Source: Dermatemys mawii
Taxonomy: Eukaryota > Chordata > Testudines > Dermatemydidae
Direction: 5' to 3'
NCBI GenBank assembly: GCA_007922305.1
Contig: ML677335.1
Coordinates: forward strand, 19,068,246-19,132,245
DNA: 64,000 bases
This document shows, in pieces, positions 1 through 12,781 of this stretch (position 1 is its first letter; every line of letters begins with the position of its first letter). Below the pieces are notes generated by a model, which saw only the letters and a list, made by a program, of their open reading frames with translations, made no database searches and was not told where the DNA came from. Both the position numbers and the translations under genes were made by a program.

Positions 1-439
1 TTCTATATTCTTCAAGGATTAGTTCAAATGTTTGTAGCGAAGTGATTTAAACTTCTTATATTCCAAACAATACTTATGGGTGAATGAGTGGAGCGTGCCT
101 TACCGTTCAACAAAGGAGCTAGAAACCGTATCTTATTAATGCTAGTCACTTGGTTAAATATACACCCCCTTTAAATAAACATCTATACTATCCCCCTCTT
201 TATATTCATATTTTATCCCTGTGGTCTGTGCAATGAGATGTGTGGTTTTTGACTCCATTTGCAATCATTCTATTTCACGCTGGCATCCCCTTCTCCACTG
301 TGTGAACTTCTTTCCCCCAGCTGTAGTCTCTTCCGATATAACCTGAATTTATCTGGGGCACTCAGCCTGGATGATGATCTAGTGTTTCTCCCATCAGGGT
401 AAACACACCTTTCGTCTTCTCAGATGATGCGGTCTTCCT

Positions 440-516
440 CTGCACTCCCATTTGCAATGTGCAGGTTAGACTAGATGATCATGATGGTCCCTTCTGACTT
501 AAAACCTTTGAGTTCC
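440..516 (+). repeat. CR1-type 3' tail fragment
   Basis: The run contains ttagactagatgatc followed by ggtcccttctgac. This is the conserved 3' end shared by sauropsid CR1 LINEs and the SINEs that borrow their tail. Only the tail is clear; the 5' extent is uncertain. Orientation is sense on the plus strand. Confidence 0.7.
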
Positions 517-3008
517 TGAGTCGTCTTCTGCTTTGAATTCTCATGGTTAGCCTGTTCCAGTTCACCCTCCCTCAACCTCTGCCATCTGGACTGATTCTTG
601 GCATTGTTTGTTCCTGTTTACCCTGACTTGAGGTATCTTCAATCTCTTCAACTTCTGAACCTCTATTTGGTCCTGGGTGATTCAGACTGGCCATCTGCAA
701 AGTATTGGTAGATGTTTCTTCTCTCCTGGCTCAACAAATAGCTGCTGAAATATTCAGTTTGCTTGGTTTCAAAGACTCAATCTGTGCTGAATCCCCCCCC
801 CCTTAAATCTTAACCTTCCAGATATTTTCGTGAACTTTCAATGAGGATACAGGGGCATGGTGGTATTTTCTCCTCTTGACTTTACCACTTCTCCTCAGAG
901 CTAGGAAAAGGCAGATAGAGCCATGCCTATAAGATTCTTAGTCTGTTTAGTCTCCTGGGTCCCTCCTGGCACTACTCACATTTGACTTTTCCTTGTACTG
1001 GGACTGATATCAATCAAGCACTAAAACTAAAATCTTCCAGAGATGTTCTCAAGGCCTCCTCCATCAAAATAGACAAGTGTCAGGACTCATGACCCCTTCA
1101 CATACGGAGATAAAAATAAAACAGAGTGAGCTAGTAATCCTACCCCAGAAAATTCAGTCAAAGCAAGTGGTGATTGTTGATTGACATCTTATCCCTGCAA
1201 TGATGGCAACCACTTGAAACCTGTCTCTCTTTCATATTCAACCAAAACCAATATGGCTGTAAAATAAAGGGAATCACCACAAACAAAAATATGGCATAGA
1301 ACTGATAGTACAAAACCGCAACAGCCCCATAGTGTTGAGACAAACAATGAAATAAAAACTGACAAGAGAAAGAAACAAGAAAATCTTAGCTAATGTAGTA
1401 GAGAACCAAATGAATTTGGGAGTATATGTTATTCAAGAAAACATTAACACAAAAAAGTAGAAGGCTACAATAAGAGGCTGCAATTGCATTGCTTCAGTGA
1501 TTGGAAGGAACTGAAGTGGACTTGAGGCTGCAACAACTACAACAGATCACCTCAGGTCCAAATGTTCAGTACTATAAAGGAGGCTCTGTGGCCCCAACAT
1601 TCACTGTTTTCTAGGTGGTTCCACGTTCAGTGTTGAGTGTGTATATCAGTGCGGATGCGTAATGACAATACTTAATAGTCTGTTATTTGGAGGAACATGT
1701 ATTTACACTGTCTAATAAGTTCATTTTCAAGACAGCCAGTATCAAGAAAAAACAAAGAAAAAATGCTTTGTGACAGCATTACACTCCAATTCAAAAGAAA
1801 AACAAATAATAATTATATACTAGCCAGACACATTGAGAAAGCAATAAAAATAATGCAGAACACTATATCAGCTGAGCAGAGACGAACAGCGTACAAGAGA
1901 AGAGAAACGTAATAAAAGGAAAGAGAAATCAGTGTGTTTAGTAGGAGTAGTGCAGCAGAAGTGAATGAGAACCCCTACCTGTTTAATAGCACTTAACTCC
2001 AGTTATTCATTATGGTGGAAATTCACCTCCACATCCACTTACACAAAGCATAAGTAAATGTGATTTGTGCTGCAAACTAAGCCAAAGGTATGGGAGAAAA
2101 AGGCCTTGGGCAGGCCAAGGGCTGCATCCCAGCATTTAGATTGAAGTGCAATAGCATTCTCTGGTCCCTCTGTGTACCCTATGGAGAGATTCCTGGCCTT
2201 TGGATCTGGTGGCTCAGTTCAAAGATTGTCGAGGTCCCTTTCCTGGTCATTATGCCAGCAAGCCTTTCCTACCCAGGGCTATTATAGGAATCCTGGGGCC
2301 AGTGAGTTTTATGTGGGTCCTCTTCCAAGGGACATATTCTGTGCTATGAGGAAAAATATATATTTTATACTAACATTGGCTAATACATTAATATCTATTT
2401 AGAAAGTAAGTGCTTTTTAGCCTTGATAAGTGCAGACATTCTGTATCATTATAATTCCCTTATGTAACTTAAAAATTATATCTGAACTTGCCTGTAGCTC
2501 CTATTACAACATGATTTAATTCCTTATTATTAATCAGGAGTCAGCTGTGTTTTACAGTAAAATGTTTTACAGTAAAATTCTTCAATTATGCTTGTTCGAC
2601 ATGTAGCTGAGTTCAGCCGTTCTCGTATTCATTTTCAATTCTGCCTTGCAGCAATAGGAGCTAATTTGAAACCACTAATACCAGGAAATGTAGAAGCCAT
2701 TAAAGTTCTTCTGGGAGTTTCAAGTGACGATGTGTCCATTAATGGAGAGGAAATGTAGAAAGATGATCTTCAGAAGAAAAGCAGGTGTAAGGCTAAATAG
2801 TTCTTTCCCAAAAGTCATTTGTTTTTCCTTTTGGCTGATAAGTGTTTTTGTTCCACTATAGAATAAATGTTGCTATATATCGGGTCTCTTCATGCCCTTG
2901 AAAGAGATTGTAGAAAAATGACCTAGTATATTTTTGTAGCTTTACTGAAGACAATATTAGGAAAAAAGTTCCTTATTTATCAGTGGATGCCCATTATGTT
3001 CTCTGTGA

Positions 3009-3056
3009 TTGTGTGTGTGAGCATGAATGTGCCTGTGGGCTGTGTGGGTGTGTTCT
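3009..3056. repeat. GT-rich simple repeat
   Basis: An interrupted (GT)n tract, degenerate in its second half. No function is inferred. Confidence 0.6.
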
Positions 3057-4084
3057 TCTTTTTAAGCAGCAGTGGAGCCATCTTTAAAATATTTTAATGT
3101 ATTTTACAGTAATGCTGAAAATGACTTAAAGATTATATTGGACAGTCCCTTAGACGGGAGTTTACAATGAAATATTGGAGCAAAAAAAGATTTGTGATTC
3201 AGGTCTTCATATACTGAAATATCACAACATGGAATAAGGAGGTAATACTCTCTTTATCTATGACTGGTCATGCTACTTTTGCAAAGCCCCAGTCCTGGGC
3301 ACTTCATTATCAGAAAAATATAGACGTATTAGAAGGACTTCAGAGAATATGATCAAAGAAATAATAACGACCATAGTATTTAAAATGTGGTGGTGGATTC
3401 TGGACCCTGGTCTCTTTGCAACACTGAAGAGCTACAAGCAGAGGGTAAATTTACCACAAGTCTCTCACTGGAGATACCTCTAGTATGGAGAAGTCCCTAG
3501 CAAGAAAGGATCTAGCTCCTAAACCTCCTATCCACAGCCACCAGTGCATAGGGGGCACTGGGCAAGAAATGTGTCTTGAGAGGGCGGGTACAGTGGCCAG
3601 AACATGAAGCATTCTGGCAATTCCCATATGGCAGAGGACCATAGTCAGCTAACATAGTTTAGAGCATCCCCTGAGATGTGCAAACCTGGAAGGCAGTGAA
3701 TTAGAGAGCAGTAATTGGCAGCTGACAGTCCAGCCCCTCTGCTTCATCTGCTGTGTATAGTTTGGCCAATTGACAATATTGCCCAACTGGTGGGAAGAGC
3801 ATCACAAGCAAAACTGATTTCTTTGAAAAGTATCTGCTTCTCCTAGACTAGAATCTGAGGCTTTACAATACAGCCTTTCTACATTAAAAATGTATCAAAA
3901 AGCATCCAGTACAGTTTTGTCTCTCTTGGCTGCCCCCTTTAACTTCTCATGTTCTATCTCCGTAACTGGCTGATCTTGTCTGTTATGATTAGGGTTATCA
4001 GAATTCAATTCTTAGTTTTGTATAAGTTTGACAAATACTATTGATGTTTATTTTTAAGCTTTCTTTTTCATTTTTGTTGATTTA

Positions 4085-4268
4085 AATGTTCATAGTTGTG
4101 GGCGCGAGACAACAATTATTTAATGATAGTAGACGTTGAGATTCAAAAAGTTCCAACCATTAGAACACAAACTGTCAACATCACATATCAAAATGTACAA
4201 AATATACTTGTTAAAACAAACTATAATTCTCAAGCAACATTTTCTTAGTTTGTCTATCTGTTTATTCA
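4085..4268 (+). repeat. Unclassified dispersed repeat, copy 1
   Basis: This stretch aligns by eye, in the same orientation, with 58690-58885. Shared blocks include gagattcaaaaagtt, a short block reading caacatcacat or aaacatcacat, then gtcaaaat or atcaaaat, and a tail of the form ctcaagcaacatttt or cttaagcagcattttt. It ends immediately before the SINE at 4273. I do not recognise the family; a diverged LINE or SINE body is possible. Confidence 0.55.
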
Positions 4269-4272
4269 GTTA

Positions 4273-4434
4273 GAATAATAGAATATCAGGGTTGGAAGGG
4301 ACCTCAGGAGTTCATCTAGTTCAACCCCCTGCTCAGAGCAGGACCAGTCCCCCACTAAATCATGCAGCAGATTTTTGACCCAGATCCCTAAATGGATCCC
4401 TCAAGGATTGAACTCTCAACCCTGGGACTTCAGG
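4273..4434 (-). mobile_element. tRNA-derived SINE with CR1-like tail (tortoise/Cry type), 5' truncated
   Basis: Read on the minus strand, it holds a pol III B-box-like stretch (agttcaatcc near 4404-4416). A central region follows, then the CR1-type 3' end whose complement reads gggttggaagggacctcagg at 4290-4309. The end nearest 4273 carries the terminal short repeats (attctatt-like). Tortoise pol III SINEs are tRNA-derived and share their 3' ends with CR1 LINEs, which supplies their retrotransposition machinery. The tRNA-like head is incomplete here, so it is a dead copy. This is one of the better pointers to a turtle source. Confidence 0.7.
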
Positions 4435-5779
4435 GAAGTCAGGCTGGAGCAGAAAGGTGGCAGAACCCTTGTAGAATGTAAGGTTCCCCTAAATATAGCC
4501 TATAATTTAATAAAAAATTCCTTTGTATAGCACTGTCTCAAAATGAATTGCAGATATTAATGAATTAATCCTTATAATGCCCCTATATGGGAAGCGTTTT
4601 CTTTATTTTACAAATAAAAAAACTGAAATACAGAGGGGTTGTGTCCAAGGTTACACAGGAAGTCTGTGGCACAATTAGAAATAGAACCCTATCTGCTGCC
4701 TCTCAGTTTAGAACTGTAAGCAATTTAACACCACAGATCTCCTTGCTGCTGCTCCCTGTAGTTGAGGGAGATAATTTTTGTCAAAGGAGTGAAAAATTAA
4801 TTTTACCTGCAAAAATATTGATGAACTGATACATTCTGGCAAACGCAGAATTTTTGAAAATTTGGTGTAAACTCCTCCCCCGCAAAAAGCAAACCCTGCT
4901 TAACTGTGAAAGAACTAGTCTTTAAAAAATCAAGATTTAAAACTTGTAACTACAAAAGGAGTGGAATTTATTTTTCTCAATAAATTGTACATACATTCTG
5001 AAAATATACTACGAGTATCATCATCTATATTCACATGTATTTAAATTTAGAAAATATTTCATTAAAGAAGAAGAAATCCATTATTTTCCTAAATAATGTC
5101 CATTAATGCAGGCATTTTTAAAAAAGAATAATTTCTTTTTGTGACAGAATAATGTTTTAGTTTATTGCGTTAATCTTGAAAATATCAAAGTAGTGAGTTG
5201 GGAACAAAAATGCCTTTAGAAGGCCGATGCTACTATAGTTTACAAAAATTGAATTGTTAGCAAATGTAGAACACAAAAATAAAGCTTGCATCATATATAA
5301 GAACATCTGCCAGAGGCAAGAAGTAGACTAAAGTATTTAAAACAAACAAATATGTAGACATGAGCTTATATTTTGCTTGTGGAAACCTAATACTGTTGTG
5401 CCCTCCAGTGGAGGTATGAGAAAGTACCTAACAGAAGCTCTTACTGGGTCCTGGAAAACTGATCAATGGGAACCAGCAAAGAAGCATCACAAAACAATAA
5501 GGATCTATTATTAAATTGATTACTGTACATCTTAGTGCTCCTCAGAAGATCCCCTTACCTTTTTCTTAGTTCACCTCATCCACTCTCAAAAATACAGCCT
5601 CACAGCCTTCCTTTATTCAACCATCATCTGAGGAAGATTGAACCATGGAACTTATTAAAGCAGTTCCCGAACCGGCCAGTTGTCTCTAAAATAACACAAG
5701 GTATTGTGTTATGTACTCTTGTTGCTTTCCAGGTTGAATACACTTGTTTCTGTAACACTTGTATCCCTTCTCAGCGTAA

Positions 5780-6179
5780 GGGTGTGTCAATGCTAGAGGA
5801 AAAGCTGAGGAGTTTTACACGTTAATTAACATTTGTAACATTCTAGTGCTGACAAGGCAGTTGTAGTTTTTACCTGTGTTATCTAGTTAAAGTAAACCCT
5901 GAGCTCCTCCTTAATGCTTACCTAGACCTGCTAACTTGAAAACTACAGACTTTCTTGTCTACACTATGCAGTTTTTACATGTTAGCATATGCTAAGTACA
6001 TAGGGGAGAATGGGCAAGGGACGGGGGGGATCCCTAAGCTTACCTCAGCTGGCTAACATTTGCAAAAACTACAACGGTCTTGTTATACTAACATTTTACT
6101 ACATACTAGTTAACATGTGCCAGATAATATGTGGTTAAAAAAACAAAAAAACTACTTCTTTCCTAGTGAAGACATGGCC
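5780..6179. mobile_element. 400-bp TIR non-autonomous DNA transposon, TAA target duplication (Harbinger-like)
   Basis: The left end reads gggtgtgtcaatgctag. The reverse complement of the right end reads ggccatgtcttcactag. The similarity continues inward for over 100 bp, through gttgtagtttttac (left arm) and gttgtagtttttgc (right arm). The element is flanked by TAA at 5777-5779 and 6180-6182. A 3-bp TAA/TTA duplication is characteristic of PIF/Harbinger elements. There is no coding capacity, so it would have been moved in trans. Confidence 0.65.
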
Positions 6180-9100
6180 TAAAGTGAAGGCCTGAGTTTC
6201 AGTCTTCCATTATAATCATCTGATGTGAGTAAAACAAGAGACAGCCAGGCTAGGCCTCAGATACAGTGAAATAAAACTCTTTTGGTGATCTCGTTTAGTG
6301 GTGAATTACTTCTAAAGAAAACTAAAACAGAGATGATGATGTTCTATTCCATAGACAATCATAATAGTTTTCTAAACTAAATGATGTTGGTTCACAAACA
6401 TAGTGACACTGCAAGTATCCAGATCCTTACAGCATTTTATAAACTTGAGAAAATTTAGCACAAGAGCAGCAATAGGGCTAAATATATGAACCTGATAATC
6501 TTTAATGTATCCCACAACTTTATCTCCCTATCAAAATAAATAAATCAAACAAAACCCCCTTCCCGCCTATGCCTATTTTATATTTTAGTACATCCATTCA
6601 TATGCAAAAATCCATTTTTTCCCAGCTCCCACCCATCCAGAATGTACTTCTGAAAGATCTGGAAAAAAAAAAAATTCCAAGCAAAGCCTTCCTTTATCCA
6701 ACCATCAACCCTGTGAAGCAATGTTTTTTGTTTTTTTATCTCTCTGGAAGAGAAGTCAGGCATGTCCTTCGCACTTCAGAAAAATCTTCCACCTCCCTAT
6801 GCCTAAGAGAAGAGCATGTGGAAGAATAGATGTCATCCACCCCCCGCCTTCCTCTCTGCATCTGCCTACTAACTGGGCACATTGTGAGGAGCAGGCTGGA
6901 GGGTGCCAGGAGCACATTCCCCTTCCAAAGACGTTCAGAGATTACTTTTTGGTTTTTTAAGCACAATCCCTCCATGAGCATCCCTGGAGGGAGTGCAGTG
7001 TCGCATGACCTCAGATTCAGATGCAATCTACCCTTTCCTACTCAGTTATTTTGTTGCTGCCAATAGGAACACAAAAATGGAAACCTATTGAAATGTTATA
7101 GACGAGGGTCATGACACATTTTGGATTTGTTGTATTTGATTTACAAAAGTTTAGTGATGGTATGTGATTTCTGTGTGCCATCACATGAATTATATTATGT
7201 TATACTGTGATACAGTAGGCTATTAGTATTGTTGAGTTAAAAGAATATTCATGTGAACTTACTACTGATCAGTAAGAATTTGACTCTCATTATGCCTTCA
7301 GCAAATATCCTACCTCACCTTTCAGAAAGATATTTCAAGTTTGTCCAAAATATTTATATAATACAAACTTTTTGTCATATTTTGAATAGTTGCAGTTCTT
7401 TAGCAAATAATTTTGAAAACTACTCCACTGTTTGTTATATGGTGCAGTGGAAGAACACTACTAGCAGCTCTTTTAGAAAACTAATGTTTTCTTAATCATC
7501 TCAAAGGATGTTACAGAAGTTCACTAGAGAGAGACTTACTCTGTCCCTGAATGTTTTAAAATGTTTCCAAAATTTAAAACATATGTCATTTATTTCAGGT
7601 ATCAACAGATGTTTCAGTCATTGGAGCCTTCAGTAGCAAGGCCAGAATGACTTAAATCTCTGGAATGAATGAAGAACTTAAACAGATTAACTAAAGTTTT
7701 GGAAACTCTGAAACCCTAATACAACAAATAATTCTCACTGGTGCCCTATTGGAAATTCTTATGATCTGTTGAAGCTTGTCAGGAACCACAGATTCCCACC
7801 CATATTTTTGTATCTGCTAAAGCAAAATTGTAACACTCTTACAATAAACCCAGATCTCCTTAGGAATTTACAATAAATTATGAAGCCCATAGTACATGGA
7901 AATGTGTCTCTGCGCCCCTTGATAGGTGAAACCATAGGTTGGCAGTTGACTATTAAGTGTTGAATCAATCTTTAGCAAGTAAGTCTTTGCCTGTGAAGGA
8001 AAACCTTTAAGTGACAAACAGGTTAATATGGCTGTTTCACATAACACTCCCAGAGCAGAAATCCAATTGTGCAGTATTACTTGATACTTGTGTGACTTCA
8101 ATCGATAAGTAATTAATGAAGAACACAGTAAGTTGCACATACATATATGTATAATATCAAGAGGTCATGAAAACGAGGGCATCTGCTCTTTTCTTCTTTC
8201 CTTTTTTTGTTTTTTCTTTAAAAAGCAATCAAGTTCTTCATCAGAGCATTGCTGTTGCCATGGTGAACATTTACTTATGCAAGCAGTGCAGTCTTTTTAC
8301 GTTCAGCCTACAAACAAGGGGGTCATCAAGTGTTTACATGCTTAGATGAGCAGATTGTAAGTTCACAGGCTCTAATTAGCAGTATGCAATACATTTATAA
8401 ACTCTTGAGATTTTGTAAAACAGAACAAAAAAGAACAGAATTAACTGAAGTAAATGACTGTGATTTGACCAATTGGAAGCTGTAATTATACTGTTTTTTC
8501 CTTGAGATTACATGCTACTTATTGAGGAGGTGTTAGCTAATGTTTTAACACCAGTGCACCTTTCCCTTACCAACTGCTACAAATTACCTTTGAATAAGTA
8601 TTTTGCTCTTCTTCCAAGTATGGTGATGGGCACTTGCATGAATTCTATTTACTGATCTTCATTATTCTTGAGGTGATAGATGTGCCTTTAAGGAGCACAG
8701 TACTTGTCATAATCAAAGTAAGTACCTCATGACTAAAGTCAAAGTACACAATTCTCTCACTTATGTATACAACCATCTCCCACTGAGAATAATATATGGG
8801 GTAAGAACAGAATGATACATAACGTATAATATTCAGGGATTAATTTCAAGGATCAAACAGGTTCTCAGCACATCCAGAAAGAAACAGTAATTTATACCAG
8901 GTGATTTAGATTAAATGTTTAACAAAATGTTCAAGCAATGTGGAATAAAATGTCCTGGAGAGATAAAACTTGCTATGGAGGAAAACGGCAGATACTCAAA
9001 TTTTATAGATTAGAGGCTACATCATCCCTGCTGTTGTGCAGCAAGGAGGGTATCAGAATAGCAGAAATTCTGTTGCAGTGGGTCCAGAACTGACAGAAGG

Positions 9101-11149
9101 AGAGAGAGAGAAAGAGAGATTGCATCAGGCTCACCCCTCCCTCAAACGCACAGAAACGCATCTGCACAAACACTGGTTAGAATTTTATTGGCTTAGGTGG
9201 CATGGCCATCCAAAGGAGTCAGACGAGGGGATAGGTGTTCTACACAGCTGTGTCTTCATAGATCACTTTTTAGGTAGGTCCTCTTCCCGTTTCCCCAATC
9301 CCTGCTGGTTGGTAGAATATATTATTTAACCACAAGACAAGGATTGATGAGATAGAAAGAGATTAGTTTTTCCTCAACAGTTCAGGATGGGTGGGTATGT
9401 CTCAATGTTTGTAACAATTTTAAATGTTTAATTTGCATTTGTCTGTGTAGGGGATTCTAATACGTTTCCCTGGTACTTTCTTTTAAATGGAGATGCCATT
9501 TGGTGCATTCCAATGGCAACAAATAGTGGTCTTCAGATATTTCTTTATTCGTCTGAATGATGTTAATTTCTTTCAGTCCTGTTCCCTAAGGATTTTTTCT
9601 ATAGAAATCAAATGGGAGGACAGGAGGAAAACTTGAAGCCTTATCTTCCAAACACGTTTTTCATGTGCACGCTCAATCATAGAAAAGAGAAAATTGATGA
9701 ATGGGTGGTGAGTAGTAAAAGGAGTTTAGTGAATTACTTCCCAGTCCTGAGATTTTCGAGGACAGTTGAGAGCAGGAAAAGCTAGTGAGCTTAATACTTA
9801 GAATGTGAGACTTAATTTAGTACTTCATTCTGATAATTTAAAAATTAGATTTTGAGTACTAGACCCTGCAGTAATACCTGGACTCTAAAATCATGCCTCT
9901 CACTGATTACTAATGAAGCTGGCCGGTGGTCAAGCCGTCGCTAATGCAGTTTATGTCAATCTCTTGCTATCTTGCCTTCCTTCATATCTACCTGCCTAAA
10001 GGGCCTGGATTTCTCTCTTCCCAAAAGAACTTGCAACCAAGCTGCAGCACTGAAAAGGGAAGAGATTTTTTTAAAAAGGAATTTAACCTGTGGGTTTAAG
10101 TCAGCATTTAATATTTGTAGTGTTCCATTAACTATAGCTGGAGGAAATGGATTCAGCAATTGCAAACAATATTCAGCAACAAGTACTAGCAGAGCTGTCA
10201 CCTACAGAGATACTGTCACTGACAGTCTGCTGCGATCAGTAAGGATACTGGAGGTCACTGTGCAGTGCTAAAAAGTTCATAAAGCCAAAGCGGTAGTACT
10301 GCACTCCTCTTCTATGCAGACAGGCTTAGCATATCACTGAGCCCTACACACATTTCTCTGCAATATTAGTCTAACACTATCCCCCTGTTGAAACAAGGAT
10401 GGCTGAGGAAAAGGAAAACATCTCTACAGGGAGTAGAGACTAGCTATATCCATGGCATGGAGGCTTAAATGTAAGCCAGTGAAAATAAATTATGTGCATA
10501 GTGGCCATTTTTTAACTTCTGCCAGCCAGGATTAATGGCTCACTTGAGTTCACTTAACACCAGCATTGAGAAGAAAGTGATAGTAGGGGCAGCTTTGAGG
10601 ACCAGCCATTGGCACAGAATGTGTTTGAGGTTTCTAATAAAACAGTATCTCTCCCAGTCAGCTGCTGGTGATATGTGCTGGGCACAGTGTCCTTGCCAGT
10701 TTGCAGGCCCTGCTCCTCTCAATTTATTTCCTATATCATGAGTAAAGCGGGAGAGAAATTTTGTTGATTCCTTGAATGCAAAATGTTTCATGTAAATGTG
10801 TCCATTTTGACAAAACTGAAAATATGCTACAGTTTTCCATTAGAAAATAATGTTTCTTTAGTTTTTTTTTTAAAAAATAATATAAAATGAAGAAAGTCAA
10901 AATCATAATAAAACATGTTGATTTTATTTAAACAAAAATTTCAGTTGCTCCCAAACAGTATTTTTTCAGAATTTCATTTCACAGGAAATTTCAGAAATGT
11001 TTGATTTTTGTTCCATTTCAGAACAAAATTTTTTTTTCAAAATCTTCCAGCTCCCAGCTAGCTCTAACCCTGAGACTCAAAGCATCACTCTCAACAGCCC
11101 TGTGAAAGGCTATTCTGTCAACCCCGACCTGCACTCCTCCAGAATGGAC

Positions 11150-11210
11150 ACTGATCCAAAATCAGTGGGAATCTTCCCATTGACTTCAGTGGGCTTTGGA
11201 CCAGGCCCTT
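11150..11210. repeat. MITE-like palindrome fragment (cccattgacttcagtggg type)
   Basis: The centre cccattgacttcagtggg and the ending ggaccaggccc belong to a style of small palindromic repeat that recurs through the window (also 15451, 17102, 30391, 32521, 52411, 53432). It is truncated. Confidence 0.5.
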
Positions 11211-12678
11211 TATGAGCTAGCCAGAGACAGGGTCAAAAATAGCTTTTGCAGGGATGCTTTAGCATTAGAGGTAAGGGAAATGAACTCTGCCAGAGGCATC
11301 CTTACTCCATTACAATTAAAAAACTGAGTTTTTATATATTCATATATTCAGGTATGTACATAAAATTGACACAGTAGAGTGTATCAGATGCTCTGTAGCC
11401 ATTATAGTCCTTAGTTCATATTATTGAAAGATACAGTGGTAAGAAAAATGTCTTTATTAAAATTAAGTAATAAAAACTGACTTGTTACCAATGATGTCCA
11501 AATTTTAACTCATCTATTTTAATTAAAATAATGAAAATCTCTTGTTCCTACTAAGAGCTAAATTTGTGTTGAAGTGCAAAAATGTGTTGAAACCATTATA
11601 AGCTTCTTGTTTTGGTTTGTTTTAAATTTTCTGGGTCTAGTCTAGTTTCTAAAGAAGTCAGTGGCAAAAGTCTCAGACCAGGCCATGACACTCTTAAAAA
11701 TCAGTATGATGTTTTTAAAAAAATTTGCACATGCAAAAAATAATTGGCTCCAGGGCTGAAGCCTGCTTAACAAACTCTAGCAGACATCACGTTTATGGCT
11801 GAGTTTTAAGTTGCTGGAAATAGGGGTTATATTGAAAGTGATAAAGCAACTGTTGGATGCATGAATTGGTTGCAGTGTCAACAGCAGTGTTTTGTTTAAT
11901 TGTTCTAAAGAAAATAAAAGTACCAAATACAAGTAAAGATACTGCCTATTTAAACAGTCGCATATATTTGGAAGATTATTGAGTGCATTCTTTCAGTTAG
12001 ATAGTTAAAGTTCCATTGAACCCAATGGAATTTCATGTTTAATTTACTTGAATTATTTGAGTACCCATTCTAAACACTAAGCACTTTATTAAACTGCAAA
12101 TATTATTTCATGACACACTATGGGGAATTCATGTAGGCCCTGCAACCCTCATATATAGACTTCACCACTGTAAGAGCTCAACATGTCACTGAATGCTCAC
12201 TGCCCCTTGGAAAATATCACTGGTGTAAGAGTTTCCACCCAAAATCAGCATAGTCAACTCTACTCCACATCGTAGAGGCCCCTTCAGTTTTTTCTAAGCC
12301 CAGACTATTTCCAGTGGCATCCATAGATTTGAGTATAGACAGGACACAGTCCTCGAGTCTGCCCTAACATTTGTCTTGGACTAAACTGGCCCTGGAAGTC
12401 CTAAGATCAGGGACTGATACCCTCCCCATTCAGCTCTACACTGGACTCTGCATTAGTGCAGAGATGATTCCCCCTGCTAATTCATTTCAGTTGGTTCAGT
12501 GAACTGTCCAAGGGGGGAGAAAACCTACCCTCCCCCTTAACATCAACATCTACCAGCAGTCCCGCTTACTCCCTATCCCAGCAATCCATCTCCTTACCAA
12601 ATACCCAAGAAAGAAGGTGGGATTTTTAGGGCAGAATTTGGCATTGCATACTATAAGTACATGATTTAACTATTTCTG

Positions 12679-12781
12679 GGTGGCATTTTCAAAAGCCCTA
12701 TAAGGGAGTTAGGCATCAAGTTCCCATTGGTTTTCAATAGAAATTGGGTGCCTGCCTCTCTTATGGCATTCTGAAAGTTCC
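12679..12781. repeat. MITE-like palindrome (ttttcaaaagcc...ggcattctgaaa)
   Basis: An inverted repeat is centred near 12730: gagttaggcatcaagttcccattgg on the left is answered by aattgggtgcctgcctctc on the right. The ends tggcattttcaaaa and atggcattctgaaa read in the same direction. A diverged piece with similar words sits near 26160-26220. Confidence 0.5.

Noticed and set aside
2588..2758. 56-codon plus-strand open frame with a protein-like reading (FCLAAIGANLKPLIPGNVEA)
   Set aside because: No domain or family recognised and no supporting splice or repeat context; length is compatible with chance.
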